A stretch of 36,183 bases of DNA from contig JAFVSR010000075.1 in the NCBI GenBank assembly GCA_017503645.1, forward strand, positions 1 to 36,183, given 5' to 3'. Positions 1 to 8,149 of this stretch are shown here, in pieces. The notes under the pieces were generated by a model, which saw only the letters and a program-made list of their open reading frames with translations, ran no database searches and had not been told where the DNA came from. Made by a program: the position numbers and the translations under genes. This DNA comes from Bacteroidaceae bacterium (lineage in GTDB: Bacteria > Bacteroidota > Bacteroidia > Bacteroidales > Bacteroidaceae). Numbering within the stretch: position 1 is the stretch's first letter; each line of letters starts with the position of its first letter.

Positions 1-53
1 GTTCCGGACACCCCAAAAACATCAGCTACGTTTTCCGTTAAGAAAGCGACCAT
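1..53 (-). CDS. Possible thiamine-diphosphate enzyme, N-terminal fragment (partial)
   Basis: Read on the minus strand from an ATG at 53, the frame stays open to the left edge and gives MVAFLTENVADVFGVSG. The FLTEN...DVFGVSG pattern resembles the start of thiamine-diphosphate-binding enzymes of the acetolactate synthase/decarboxylase type, where a line such as FLxxxGxxxVFGxxGG follows a short first helix. Only 17 residues are visible, so the assignment rests on one motif. The usual few residues before this motif are missing: the frame continues upstream only to a stop at 78-80, and this stretch overlaps the palindromic repeat starting at 71. Either the start is unusually short or the repeat has replaced the original 5' end. 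The rest of the gene lies outside the window. Confidence 0.42.
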   Translation of the reverse strand, partial: MVAFLTENVADVFGVSG

Positions 54-74
54 ATGCGCAGAGTTCTTTGGTAC

Positions 75-159
75 TTTCTATCGGCATAGAAAGTACATAA
101 AAAATATAACCAAATTGAGAGAATGTCAGATAATCAGCACCGACAACTTTATAGCAAGA
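75..159. repeat. Direct repeat, copy A
   Basis: This 85-base segment recurs at 334-418, 259 bases away, with scattered substitutions and no gap in the alignment by eye. It starts in a hairpin: GTACTTTCTAT (71-81) pairs perfectly with ATAGAAAGTAC (86-96) around a CGGC loop. An AT-rich part follows, then the block ATTGAGAGAATGTCAGATAA, which is well conserved in the other copy. I see no transposase or target-site duplication. A palindromic end followed by a unique arm fits a small non-autonomous or REP-type element. Confidence 0.7.
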
Positions 160-333
160 CAAATTATCCACGGCAAGCAAACTTGCATTATGCCGAGTGC
201 AGCCGAGCTTCCGCTCGTTGCGTGTGCAAGCAAGCTTGCTCCCACTCGTTGGCACGAATTTTGGTACTTTGAATAAAGCACTCTCGCTCGGCAATTCGTA
301 AGTAAACTTACATTGCGCTCGCTTAATCGCGCT

Positions 334-418
334 TTTCTATCGGCATAGAAAGTACATAAAAAATATAATTTAATTGAGAGAATGCCAGATAATCAGCACC
401 GAGAATTTTAGAGCAAGC
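334..418. repeat. Direct repeat, copy B
   Basis: This is the second copy of the element at 75-159, at a constant offset of 259 bases. The hairpin is shorter here because the left arm has lost its GTAC end, leaving a 7-bp TTTCTAT/ATAGAAA stem. The downstream block ATTGAGAGAATGCCAGATAA differs from copy A by one base. The copy ends about 66 bases before the malQ stop codon. Confidence 0.7.
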
Positions 419-446
419 CCCCAACTTTTACAGGTGAGCCGTATCA

Positions 447-468
447 GGGCGCACACACAGGTGCGCCC
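447..468. repeat. GC-rich REP-like hairpin
   Basis: GGGCGCAC (447-454) and GTGCGCCC (461-468) form a perfect 8-bp stem around ACACAG. Its GC content stands out against the surrounding AT-rich repeats. It lies 17 bases beyond the malQ stop codon in the direction of malQ transcription. No T tract follows on either strand, so a standard intrinsic terminator is not supported. It could act as an mRNA 3'-end stabiliser or be a dispersed REP element. Confidence 0.55.
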
Positions 469-484
469 CTACGGGAAATATAGA

Positions 485-3166
485 TTACACCCCACGACCG
501 GAATGGAGAATCATAGCACGGAGGGCATCGTTAAAGGCACGCTCCTCCATCAAATCCTCGATAGACAGGTGCATACGATAGTTCCACAAATGGTCGCGGT
601 TAGAAGGAACGTTTATGCGCTCAGCCTCGGGGTCATCAAGACGCAAACGCTCGTCCATAGCCATAATATCCTGCCAGGCAAAGAGGGCGAAGGCTGCGGG
701 CGACTGCAGATGCTGAACAAGGATTGCACGCGCCACCACCCCACTCATTTCGCGAGGGCACTCGCCATCGAAGCCAAGCACGCGATGGTAGAACTCGGCC
801 GACAGAGTTTCATCCTCGCGCCACCAGCCACGCAGAGTACTCATATCGTGGGTTGACGGGGTGGCAACGGAGAGGTAGGGATATGCCGAGGGGCGGGCAA
901 AGGTTTCGCCAAACAGTTTGGGCATACGCTGTATCTCGAGCGAGAGGATTTGCAGATTCTTCATCACCCAGGGCACGCAGGCCGGTATCATTCCAAGGTC
1001 CTCGCCACAGGCGGTCATCGTGGTGGACTGCAACACGGGCGACAGCTTGCGCATACCCTCCTCGAACCAATGCATTGTGTGGCGGTTGTAGAAGTAGTCC
1101 TCGTATATGCGGTCGTATGCCGCACGCTGTTGTTGCGACAACTGCGTGTATGCCTCTGTTTCGCTGCCAAGAATGCGCGGCACAAACATTTCGGGCTCCT
1201 TAAGGTCACGCAAAAAGAGCACATTGCCATAGAGGCGAAGCAGTGCTTTTTTCATTGTTTCGGGGAAGGTGGAACTGCACTTGCAGTGTATCTCCCACGC
1301 CAGATGCGATGCCCCTGTTATATGCTCCTTGAAGCGGTATGTGCCGTTCTGCTGCTTGTCGAAGAAGCGCTCCACCACATATTTCACGCGGCGGGGGAAG
1401 AGTTCTTTAAGCCTCTCCTCGGTGATATATGGCTGCAAATGGGCCTCATCGTCGAGAAGAAAGCCTGCGGTGGCAAGCTCCTCGCGGCTCAATGGTTTGT
1501 TGGGCGAGAAACTGCCCGATAGACCGCTTACCGAGGTGTGCGGTATCTCCCATATGCGGAAGAAACCGAGCACGTGGTCTATGCGGTATGCATCGAAGAA
1601 TTTAGACATATATTGCAGCCTGCGGCGCCACCAGGAGTAGCCGTCGAGCGACATCACATCCCAATTGTATGTGGGGAAGCCCCAATTCTGGCCATCGGCC
1701 GAGAAGGCATCGGGCGGCGCGCCTGCCGACACTTGCAGATTGAACTGTTCGCGTTCGCACCACACATCCACGCCGTTGGGGGCCACACCTATGGGAATAT
1801 CACCCTTAAGGGCCACGCCTATGGAGTTGGCATAATTGTGTGCATCGCACAGCTGGCTGTAGAGCAAGTATTGCACAAGTGAATAGAACTCTATTTCGCG
1901 TGCAGCGTCGGGATACTCGGCAAGCACGGCCTGTTCGGTGGTTTCGTCGTAGTAGCGATATTTTTCCCAATCCCAAATGCAGCTATGCAAGCGGGCGGTG
2001 AGGAAACGGAATATCGCATAGGGACGCAGCCAACGCTTTTCGGTTTCCAGGAAGCGGCGGCACTCTTCGGTGGCAAGCAACTCGCTGCCCTGTTCCAGGA
2101 AGAGGTCGCGCAGATATTTCATCTTCAGCGCATACACAAGCGAATATTGCACCGCGGGTGCCTCGTTGAGCTTGGTGCGGTGTGTTTCGTAGTAGCTGTT
2201 GGCCTTAGCGCTCTGCAGTTGCGGCAGTACCGACATATCAAGGTAGATGGGATTCAGTGCATACACCGACACGCAGTTGTAGGGGTAGGAATCCCCATCG
2301 CCACCAAATATGGTGGTGTCGTTGAGCGGGAGCAGCTGCAATATGTTCTGCCCCGTCGATTGCAACCAACGGGCCATTAGTTTTATATCGCCGAAATCGC
2401 CTATGCCCCATCCGTGGCGCGAACGCATTGAAAAGAGCGGCAGCACGGTGCCTGCCAGGCGAATACTTTTTGCCGGGAACACCAAATGTGGCAGTGTATA
2501 GGTTACAGATGTGGAGCAGTCGGTGGTGGGTAGCTGCACGGTGCGGTTCTCACCCGGCTCCCAAGAGGCATTGCCCATCTCGTCTATTTTAACGAGTTTG
2601 AACTGCAGGCTGTTGCTCTGCAACTGCTCCACGTCGAGCGTAACACTCCAAAAATTGGGTTCCACCTGCTGCATAGGCAGGGCGTGTTGCAAATCCCAGG
2701 AGCCAAGCTCGGGAGCGTCGCCGCTGAGCACAAGACTGTCGGTGCAACCCACTCCCATCACATAGAGCGAGAGGGTGAGGCTGCGGTTGTACCAATTTAC
2801 ACAGGGAACATCCACGGGGCGCGCATCTTTGTCGAAAAAACGAAAGAGGTTGGTCTGCGTGTAATAGCCCACGGGGGAGTCGAGCCACATATCGTATATA
2901 TGGTAGTTGTCGTTAACGCAGTTCAAGCGCAGTTTATGGGGCGTTACCGCCCACTCGTTACGCGCCACCACAGCACCGCGCACAAGGCGGTAGCCATAAG
3001 TCATAGAGGCGGCCTCGGAAGGGAGCGAAAGCACAAGTTGCCAGCTGTCGTCGCCGGTGCGTTGCATAGAGGCAAAGAGTTCGCTACCCCCTTTTACGCG
3101 ATAAATGAGTTGCATAGAGGCATCTTCGTCGGCCCTGTATTGTATGTTCAAAGTAACAGTTTTCAT
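485..3166 (-). CDS. malQ: 4-alpha-glucanotransferase with tandem CBM20 (GH77, DPE2-like)
   Basis: This enzyme transfers alpha-1,4-glucan segments between maltodextrins, in cytoplasmic maltose and starch or glycogen metabolism. It has 893 residues from the ATG at 3166. An in-frame codon at 3220 would add 18 lysine-rich residues unlike the family start. Two N-terminal starch-binding CBM20 modules (about 1-110 and 125-230; the second contains LSGDAPELGSWD) precede the GH77 barrel, which opens with SRHGWGIGDFGD. The expected catalytic residues are present: nucleophile D530 in YRIDH, acid/base E722 in CGEDLG and stabiliser D774 in PSTHD. The length and tandem CBM20 place it with the DPE2-like branch, which uses maltose and large branched glucans, rather than the short MalQ type. 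It stands alone, with repeats downstream and the leu leader divergently upstream. Confidence 0.96.
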   Translation of the reverse strand: MKTVTLNIQYRADEDASMQLIYRVKGGSELFASMQRTGDDSWQLVLSLPSEAASMTYGYRLVRGAVVARNEWAVTPHKLRLNCVNDNYHIYDMWLDSPVGYYTQTNLFRFFDKDARPVDVPCVNWYNRSLTLSLYVMGVGCTDSLVLSGDAPELGSWDLQHALPMQQVEPNFWSVTLDVEQLQSNSLQFKLVKIDEMGNASWEPGENRTVQLPTTDCSTSVTYTLPHLVFPAKSIRLAGTVLPLFSMRSRHGWGIGDFGDIKLMARWLQSTGQNILQLLPLNDTTIFGGDGDSYPYNCVSVYALNPIYLDMSVLPQLQSAKANSYYETHRTKLNEAPAVQYSLVYALKMKYLRDLFLEQGSELLATEECRRFLETEKRWLRPYAIFRFLTARLHSCIWDWEKYRYYDETTEQAVLAEYPDAAREIEFYSLVQYLLYSQLCDAHNYANSIGVALKGDIPIGVAPNGVDVWCEREQFNLQVSAGAPPDAFSADGQNWGFPTYNWDVMSLDGYSWWRRRLQYMSKFFDAYRIDHVLGFFRIWEIPHTSVSGLSGSFSPNKPLSREELATAGFLLDDEAHLQPYITEERLKELFPRRVKYVVERFFDKQQNGTYRFKEHITGASHLAWEIHCKCSSTFPETMKKALLRLYGNVLFLRDLKEPEMFVPRILGSETEAYTQLSQQQRAAYDRIYEDYFYNRHTMHWFEEGMRKLSPVLQSTTMTACGEDLGMIPACVPWVMKNLQILSLEIQRMPKLFGETFARPSAYPYLSVATPSTHDMSTLRGWWREDETLSAEFYHRVLGFDGECPREMSGVVARAILVQHLQSPAAFALFAWQDIMAMDERLRLDDPEAERINVPSNRDHLWNYRMHLSIEDLMEERAFNDALRAMILHSGRGV

Positions 3167-3352
3167 ATATGGTGTTTTTTTATTCTTACCCTGTTTTTTA
3201 TTGGTCACGCGAAAATACAAAAAAATATCGTTTAACCATAATATAATAGCATTTTGTCATTTTTATGGCAACATTTCGATATGGAATAATTGTGGAATTA
3301 ATTTTTATAGGAAATTTAGCCACCAACTTATAGATTTATTAAATATTTCCCT

Positions 3353-3360
3353 TATTTTTG
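3353..3360 (+). promoter_or_regulatory. Putative Bacteroidota -7 box for the leu operon
   Basis: TATTTTTG matches the TAnnTTTG -7 consensus of the Bacteroidota primary sigma factor. I see no good TTTG -33 element at the usual 19-base spacing, so support is partial. It would give a leader of about 135 bases before leuA. Confidence 0.35.
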
Positions 3361-3390
3361 CAAACTTAAATAGGTATTATGCCTTATTAG

Positions 3391-3423
3391 TTTGTCATTC
3401 CGAACACGCAGTGAAGAAATCTC
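3391..3423 (+). repeat. Dispersed degenerate element, copy 1
   Basis: The segment begins TTTGTCATTCCGAACACGCA and ends GAAGAAATCTCC. It resembles the segments at 9334-9369 and 12218-12260, which also start TTTGTC and carry a GGAG/GAAG-AAATC-like core. Elements with a TTTGTCATTC start and an AGAAATCTC end are common intergenic repeats in Bacteroidota. No coding capacity is seen. Confidence 0.45.
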
Positions 3424-3502
3424 CATAAACGACACTTGCAGATTTCAACTGCCCGTTCCTTATGGCGCTTAATAATTGTGTAACTGAAAAATTATTAAAA
3501 CA

Positions 3503-4999
3503 ATGAGTGATAGATTATTTATTTTCGACACAACCCTGCGCGATGGAGAGCAGGTGCCCGGTTGCCAGCTGAATACCGTTGAGAAGATTCAGGTAGCAAA
3601 GCAGTTGGAGCTGTTGGGTGTAGATGTTATTGAGGCCGGCTTCCCCATCTCGAGCCCCGGCGATTTCAATTCGGTAATTGAGATTTCAAAGGCTGTCACC
3701 TGGCCCACGATATGTGCCCTCACACGAGGCATAGAGAAAGACATAGACGTGGCTGTGGATGCTCTGCGATATGCAAAGCACAAGAGAATACACACCGGTA
3801 TTGGTACATCCGATTCTCACATACAGTATAAGTTCCGTTCCACACGCGAGGAGATTATAGAGCGTGCCGTGGCTGCCGTGAAATATGCCAAGCGTTATGT
3901 AGAGGATGTCGAGTTCTATGCCGAGGATGCAGGCCGCACCGACAACGAGTATCTTGCACGTGTGGTGGAGGCTGTGATAAAGGCGGGTGCCACCGTGGTG
4001 AACATCCCCGACACAACAGGCTACTGCCTGCCCACCGAGTATGGTGCAAAAATAAAATACCTTATGGAGCACGTCGATGGCATCCACAAGGCTACAATTT
4101 CAACCCACTGCCACAACGACCTGGGTATGTCAACCGCAAACACACTTGCCGGTGTGATGAATGGTGCGCGCCAGGTGGAGGTTACCATAAACGGTATTGG
4201 CGAGAGAGCCGGTAACACTTCGCTCGAGGAGATTGTAATGATTACCAAGTGCCACCCCACTCTGCAGGTGGAAACCAACATAAACACACAGAAGATTTAC
4301 CCCACAAGCCGTATGATTTCGAGCCTTATGAATATGCCCGTGCAGGCAAACAAGGCCATTGTGGGCCGCAACGCTTTTGCACACTCATCGGGTATTCACC
4401 AGGATGGCGTGCTCAAGGATGTGAGCACATACGAGATTATGAACCCCAAGGATGTGGGTATCGACGACAACTCAATAGTGCTCACCGCACGCAGCGGCCG
4501 CGCTGCCCTCAAATACCGTTTGGGCGTGCTTGGCGTTACATTGGAGGACGACAAGCTGAACGAGGTATATGAGCAGTTCCTGCGCCTTGCCGACAAAAAG
4601 AAGGAGATTCACGACGATGATATTCTGGTGCTGGCAGGTGCCGAGCGCAGCTCGAACAAGGGCATCAAACTGGAGTATCTGCAGGTGACCACAGGCCTCA
4701 ACATTCGCTCGGTGGCAAGCATAGGCTTGCGCATTTCGGGTGAGCTGTTCGAGAGCGCTGCCACTGGTAACGGCCCTGTGGATGCCGCCATAAAGGCACT
4801 AAAGAACATCATACGTCGCGAAATGGTACTCAAGGAGTTTACCATACAGGCTATAAGCAAGGGAAGCGACGATATGGGTAAAGTGCATATGCAGGTGGAG
4901 TACAATGACCGCCTGTACTACGGCTTTGGTGCCAACACCGACATTGTGAGTGCATCGGTTGAGGCATACATAGACTGTATTAACAAATTCCACGAATAA
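3503..4999 (+). CDS. leuA: 2-isopropylmalate synthase
   Basis: LeuA condenses acetyl-CoA with 2-oxoisovalerate to 2-isopropylmalate, the first committed step of leucine synthesis in the cytoplasm. The 498-residue protein has the usual family length. The HMGL-like catalytic barrel begins with [10 protein letters not shown] (R13, D14) and carries the metal-binding H202 and H204 in [11 protein letters not shown]. The glycine-rich NGIGERAGN segment follows. The C-terminal part (about 370-498) is the LeuA regulatory domain that normally mediates leucine feedback. It is preceded by an A-rich leader rather than a Shine-Dalgarno site and followed 8 bases later by leuC, so the four leu genes should be one operon. 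Citramalate synthase is a related alternative, but the complete leuACDB context favours LeuA. Confidence 0.96.
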   Translation: MSDRLFIFDTTLRDGEQVPGCQLNTVEKIQVAKQLELLGVDVIEAGFPISSPGDFNSVIEISKAVTWPTICALTRGIEKDIDVAVDALRYAKHKRIHTGIGTSDSHIQYKFRSTREEIIERAVAAVKYAKRYVEDVEFYAEDAGRTDNEYLARVVEAVIKAGATVVNIPDTTGYCLPTEYGAKIKYLMEHVDGIHKATISTHCHNDLGMSTANTLAGVMNGARQVEVTINGIGERAGNTSLEEIVMITKCHPTLQVETNINTQKIYPTSRMISSLMNMPVQANKAIVGRNAFAHSSGIHQDGVLKDVSTYEIMNPKDVGIDDNSIVLTARSGRAALKYRLGVLGVTLEDDKLNEVYEQFLRLADKKKEIHDDDILVLAGAERSSNKGIKLEYLQVTTGLNIRSVASIGLRISGELFESAATGNGPVDAAIKALKNIIRREMVLKEFTIQAISKGSDDMGKVHMQVEYNDRLYYGFGANTDIVSASVEAYIDCINKFHE

Positions 5000-5007
5000 G
5001 AGAGAGA

Positions 5008-6402
5008 ATGAACACTTTATTTGACAAGATTTGGGATGCGCACGTGGTGCAGAAGGTTGACGACGGGCCCACCCAACTATATATAGACCGTTTGTACTGC
5101 CACGAGGTGACATCGCCCCAGGCATTTGACGAGCTGCGCAGCAGAGGCATAGGGTGCTTGCGCCCCGACAAGATTTTCTGTATGCCCGACCACAACATAC
5201 CCACAAAGAACCAGGACAAGCCCATTGAGGACGAGGTGTCGCGCAAGCAGGTGGATGCCCTCACAAAGAATGCGGCACAGTTCGGGCTCAGCTATTGGGG
5301 TATGAAGCACCCCAACAACGGCATCATACACGTAGTGGGCCCCGAGCAAGGACTTACTCTCCCGGGAATGACCATTGTGTGCGGCGACTCGCACACATCG
5401 ACACACGGTGCAATGGGTGCCATTGCGTTTGGCATTGGTACAAGCGAGGTGGGTATGGTTATGGCATCGCAGTGTATTCTGCAGCAAAAGCCCAAGGCTA
5501 TGCGCATAAACGTAGAGGGCAAACTGGGTAAAGGCGTAACCGCCAAAGACGTGGCACTCTACATCATGTCGCAAATGACAACTAGCGGTGCCACAGGCTA
5601 CTTTGTGGAGTATGCAGGCGAGGCTATACGCTCGTTGAGTATGGAGAGCCGTCTTACGCTGTGCAACCTGTCTATTGAGATGGGTGCGCGTGGCGGTATG
5701 GTAGCCCCTGACGAGGTTACATTCGAATATATTAAGGGCCGCCCCTACGCCCCCAAAGGCGAGGAGTGGGAGAAGGCTGTTGCCTACTGGAGAACGCTAA
5801 AGAGCGAGGCCGACGCCGTGTTCGACAAGGAATACACATTCCGTGCCGAGGATATCGAACCCCGCATAACATATGGAACAAACCCCGGTATGGGCATAGG
5901 CATCACCGAGGCCATCCCCACTGCCGACACTATTGACGAGGCGGGCCGTGCATCGTTCCTCAAATCGCTTGAATATATGAACTTCAAGGCGGGCGAGAAG
6001 CTCACAGGCCATCACATAGATTATGTATTTGTGGGCAGCTGCACCAACGGCCGCATAGAGGATTTCCGCGCATTTGCGCAGATTGTAAAGGGGCGCAAGA
6101 AGGCCGACAGCGTAACAGCCTGGATTGTGCCTGGTTCGTGGAGCGTGGCACGCCAGATAGAGGCCGAGGGCATTGACAAGGTACTTGCAGAGGCAGGGTT
6201 CGAGATACGCGAGCCGGGCTGCTCGGCTTGCCTTGCAATGAACGAGGACAAGGTGCCCGCAGGCAAATATTGCGTATCGACCAGCAACCGCAATTTCGAA
6301 GGCCGCCAAGGCCCGGGCTCGCACACCATTCTGGCAAGCCCATATGTGGCTGCGGCTGCAGCGGTAACAGGTGTTATAACAGACCCGCGTGAACTACTCT
6401 AA
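5008..6402 (+). CDS. leuC: 3-isopropylmalate dehydratase, large subunit
   Basis: LeuC is the [4Fe-4S] subunit of isopropylmalate isomerase, which converts 2-isopropylmalate to 3-isopropylmalate together with LeuD. The protein has 464 residues, typical for bacterial LeuC. The three cluster cysteines are present as C345 in VGSCTNGR and C405 and C408 in GCSACLAMN. The aconitase-type [10 protein letters not shown] segment lies near residue 130. It starts 8 bases after the leuA stop, behind the purine-rich run AGAGAGAG, and ends 13 bases before leuD. Confidence 0.97.
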   Translation: MNTLFDKIWDAHVVQKVDDGPTQLYIDRLYCHEVTSPQAFDELRSRGIGCLRPDKIFCMPDHNIPTKNQDKPIEDEVSRKQVDALTKNAAQFGLSYWGMKHPNNGIIHVVGPEQGLTLPGMTIVCGDSHTSTHGAMGAIAFGIGTSEVGMVMASQCILQQKPKAMRINVEGKLGKGVTAKDVALYIMSQMTTSGATGYFVEYAGEAIRSLSMESRLTLCNLSIEMGARGGMVAPDEVTFEYIKGRPYAPKGEEWEKAVAYWRTLKSEADAVFDKEYTFRAEDIEPRITYGTNPGMGIGITEAIPTADTIDEAGRASFLKSLEYMNFKAGEKLTGHHIDYVFVGSCTNGRIEDFRAFAQIVKGRKKADSVTAWIVPGSWSVARQIEAEGIDKVLAEAGFEIREPGCSACLAMNEDKVPAGKYCVSTSNRNFEGRQGPGSHTILASPYVAAAAAVTGVITDPRELL

Positions 6403-6415
6403 TTAAAGAAAGAAG

Positions 6416-7009
6416 ATGAAAAAAGAAAAATTCAGCATACTCACCGACAGCTGCATACCCCTGCCGCTGGAAAATGTGGATACAGACCAGATTGTACCTG
6501 CACGTTTCCTAAAGGCCACCACACGCGAGGGATTCGGCGATTTTCTGTTCCGTGACTGGCGTTTCGACAAGGAGGGTAACAGAATTGAGAGTTTTGTGAT
6601 GAACAATCCCAAATACAGTGGCAGAATTCTTGTTGCCGGCAAGAACTTTGGTTGCGGCTCCAGCCGCGAACACGCAGCGTGGGCCATTGCCGACTATGGT
6701 TTCCGCGTTGTGGTGTCGAGTTTCTTTGCCGACATACACAAGAACAATGAACTGAACAACTTTGTGCTGCCCGTGGTGGTGAGCGAGGAGTTCCTGAAGG
6801 AGCTTTTTGCCTCTATCGATGCCAACCCCGCCACACAGGTGACGGTGGACCTGCCACAGCAGACCATCACAAATAACGCCACAGGCAAGAGCGAGCAGTT
6901 CGAGATTAACGGCTACAAGAAGCACTGCCTTATGAACGGGCTCGACGACATAGATTTTCTACTGAGCAACAAGGACAAGATTGAGGCTTGGGAAGCAAAG
7001 AACAACTAA
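6416..7009 (+). CDS. leuD: 3-isopropylmalate dehydratase, small subunit
   Basis: LeuD is the swivel-domain subunit that completes the LeuCD isomerase. It has 197 residues, the normal size. The motif [12 protein letters not shown] near residue 22 and the GCGSSREHA loop near residue 80 mark the substrate-binding part of the aconitase C-terminal family. It lies 13 bases downstream of leuC with an AAAGAAAGAAG leader. A strong hairpin and 58 bases separate it from leuB, the only sizeable gap inside the leu cluster. Confidence 0.97.
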   Translation: MKKEKFSILTDSCIPLPLENVDTDQIVPARFLKATTREGFGDFLFRDWRFDKEGNRIESFVMNNPKYSGRILVAGKNFGCGSSREHAAWAIADYGFRVVVSSFFADIHKNNELNNFVLPVVVSEEFLKELFASIDANPATQVTVDLPQQTITNNATGKSEQFEINGYKKHCLMNGLDDIDFLLSNKDKIEAWEAKNN

Positions 7010-7014
7010 CACGG

Positions 7015-7046
7015 CAATATGCTCTCCCCGCAAGGAGGGCATATTG
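7015..7046 (+). promoter_or_regulatory. Intercistronic hairpin between leuD and leuB
   Basis: Bases 7015-7027 and 7034-7046 form a 13-bp stem with one G-T wobble and a 6-base loop (CCCGCA). The downstream side carries AGGAGGG, but that is about 30 bases before the leuB ATG, too far for ordinary initiation. No T tract follows, so full termination is unlikely. A partial terminator, a processing site or a stabilising stem between leuACD and leuB are the reasonable readings. Confidence 0.6.
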
Positions 7047-7067
7047 TGTAATATAAAAAACAGCATT

Positions 7068-8141
7068 ATGAATTTTAACATAGCAGTACTACCAGGCGAT
7101 GGCATAGGCCCCGAAATCATAGCACAGGCATTGGAGGTGACAAAAGCCATCTGTAACAAGTTCAACCACACACTCAACTACAAGACCGGTCTTGTGGGAG
7201 CGTGTGCCATAGATGCAACAGGCAACCCCTACCCCGACGAAACACACGAGCTCTGTATGCAGAGCGACGCTGTGCTCTTTGGTGCGGTGGGCGACCTGCG
7301 TTTCGACAATAACCCCAACGCAAAAGTGCGCCCCGAACAGGGCCTGCTTGCAATGCGCAAGAAGCTGGGCCTTTACGCCAACTTGCGCCCGGTAACCACA
7401 TTCGAGGCACTCATAGACAAATCGCCCTTGCGCACCGACATCGTGAAGGGCACCGACTTTATGTGCATACGCGAACTTACAGGCGGCCTCTACTTTGGCC
7501 GCCCACAGGGCCGCAGCGAGGATGGCAACGTGGCATACGACACTTGCGTCTATTCGCGCGAGGAGATTGAGCGCATTGTTAAGCTCGCCTATGAGTATGC
7601 AATGAAGCGCCGCAAGAAGGTTACCGTAATAGACAAGGCCAACGTGCTTGCCACATCGCGTTTGTGGCGCGAGACAGCCAAGGAGATTGCCGCACAATAT
7701 CCCGAGGTGGAGACCGAATTTATGTTTGTGGACAATGCTGCTATGCGCCTCATCCAGTGGCCCACATCGTTCGACGTAATGGTTACCGAAAATATGTTTG
7801 GCGACATACTCACCGACGAGGGCTCGGTAATAACAGGCTCGCTTGGTTTATTGCCATCGGCTTCGGTGGGCGTGCACACATCGCTCTTTGAGCCCATACA
7901 CGGCTCTTGGCCCCAGGCAGCAGGCAAGAATATTGCCAACCCCCTTGCAACCATTCTGTCGGCCGCTATGATGTTCGAATACGCATTCGGCCTTATGGAG
8001 GAAGGCAAGCTCATACGCGAGGCCGTGAGCGCATCTATGGCAGCCAACGTGAGAACACCCGACATTCAGGTAGAGGGTGGCAAAGAGTATGGCACAAAAG
8101 AGGTTGGCGAGTGGATTGTAAACTACATAAACAATAAATAA
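7068..8141 (+). CDS. leuB: 3-isopropylmalate dehydrogenase
   Basis: LeuB oxidatively decarboxylates 3-isopropylmalate with NAD to 2-oxoisocaproate, the last dedicated leucine step. From the ATG at 7068 the protein has 357 residues, as expected, and begins [17 protein letters not shown], the family N-terminus. The longer open frame back to 6981 overlaps leuD and translates the intercistronic hairpin, so it is not used here. Visible hallmarks are [23 protein letters not shown], the [10 protein letters not shown] loop and the metal-binding [12 protein letters not shown]. It completes leuACDB and is followed after 8 bases by an unrelated amidase gene. Confidence 0.97.
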   Translation: MNFNIAVLPGDGIGPEIIAQALEVTKAICNKFNHTLNYKTGLVGACAIDATGNPYPDETHELCMQSDAVLFGAVGDLRFDNNPNAKVRPEQGLLAMRKKLGLYANLRPVTTFEALIDKSPLRTDIVKGTDFMCIRELTGGLYFGRPQGRSEDGNVAYDTCVYSREEIERIVKLAYEYAMKRRKKVTVIDKANVLATSRLWRETAKEIAAQYPEVETEFMFVDNAAMRLIQWPTSFDVMVTENMFGDILTDEGSVITGSLGLLPSASVGVHTSLFEPIHGSWPQAAGKNIANPLATILSAAMMFEYAFGLMEEGKLIREAVSASMAANVRTPDIQVEGGKEYGTKEVGEWIVNYINNK

Positions 8142-8149
8142 AAGAGTTC

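Larger units (their letters stand above)
54..484. other. Repeat-rich intergenic region without a credible gene
   Basis: This 431-base stretch holds two copies of a direct repeat (75-159 and 334-418), a perfect palindrome at 71-96, a perfect 12-base palindrome AGCAAGCTTGCT around 231-242, and a GC-rich hairpin at 447-468. One open frame crosses 22-294 on the minus strand, but it translates palindromic repeat sequence and resembles no protein I know. The base composition is patchy, AT-rich in the repeats and GC-richer between them. I read it as accumulated REP-like or MITE-like debris between malQ and the gene at the left edge. Confidence 0.6.
3167..3502. other. malQ-leuA divergent intergenic region
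   Basis: This AT-rich 336-base gap separates malQ and leuA. It has a TAnnTTTG box for leuA at 3353-3360 and a degenerate dispersed element at 3391-3423. Within the presumed leuA leader, GAAATCT (3416-3422) can pair with AGATTTC (3440-3446). A small frame, ATG CCT TAT TAG, begins at 3378. It has no leucine codons, so I see no classical leucine attenuation peptide. For malQ the best minus-strand -7 match is TATTTTCG at 3210-3217, one base off consensus. Confidence 0.5.

Noticed and set aside
22-294. A 90-codon open frame on the minus strand
   Set aside because: It runs through palindromic repeat DNA and gives no recognisable protein.
3361-3502. Leucine attenuator leader peptide upstream of leuA
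   Set aside because: The only short frame (MPY) contains no leucine codons and no terminator/antiterminator pair is evident.
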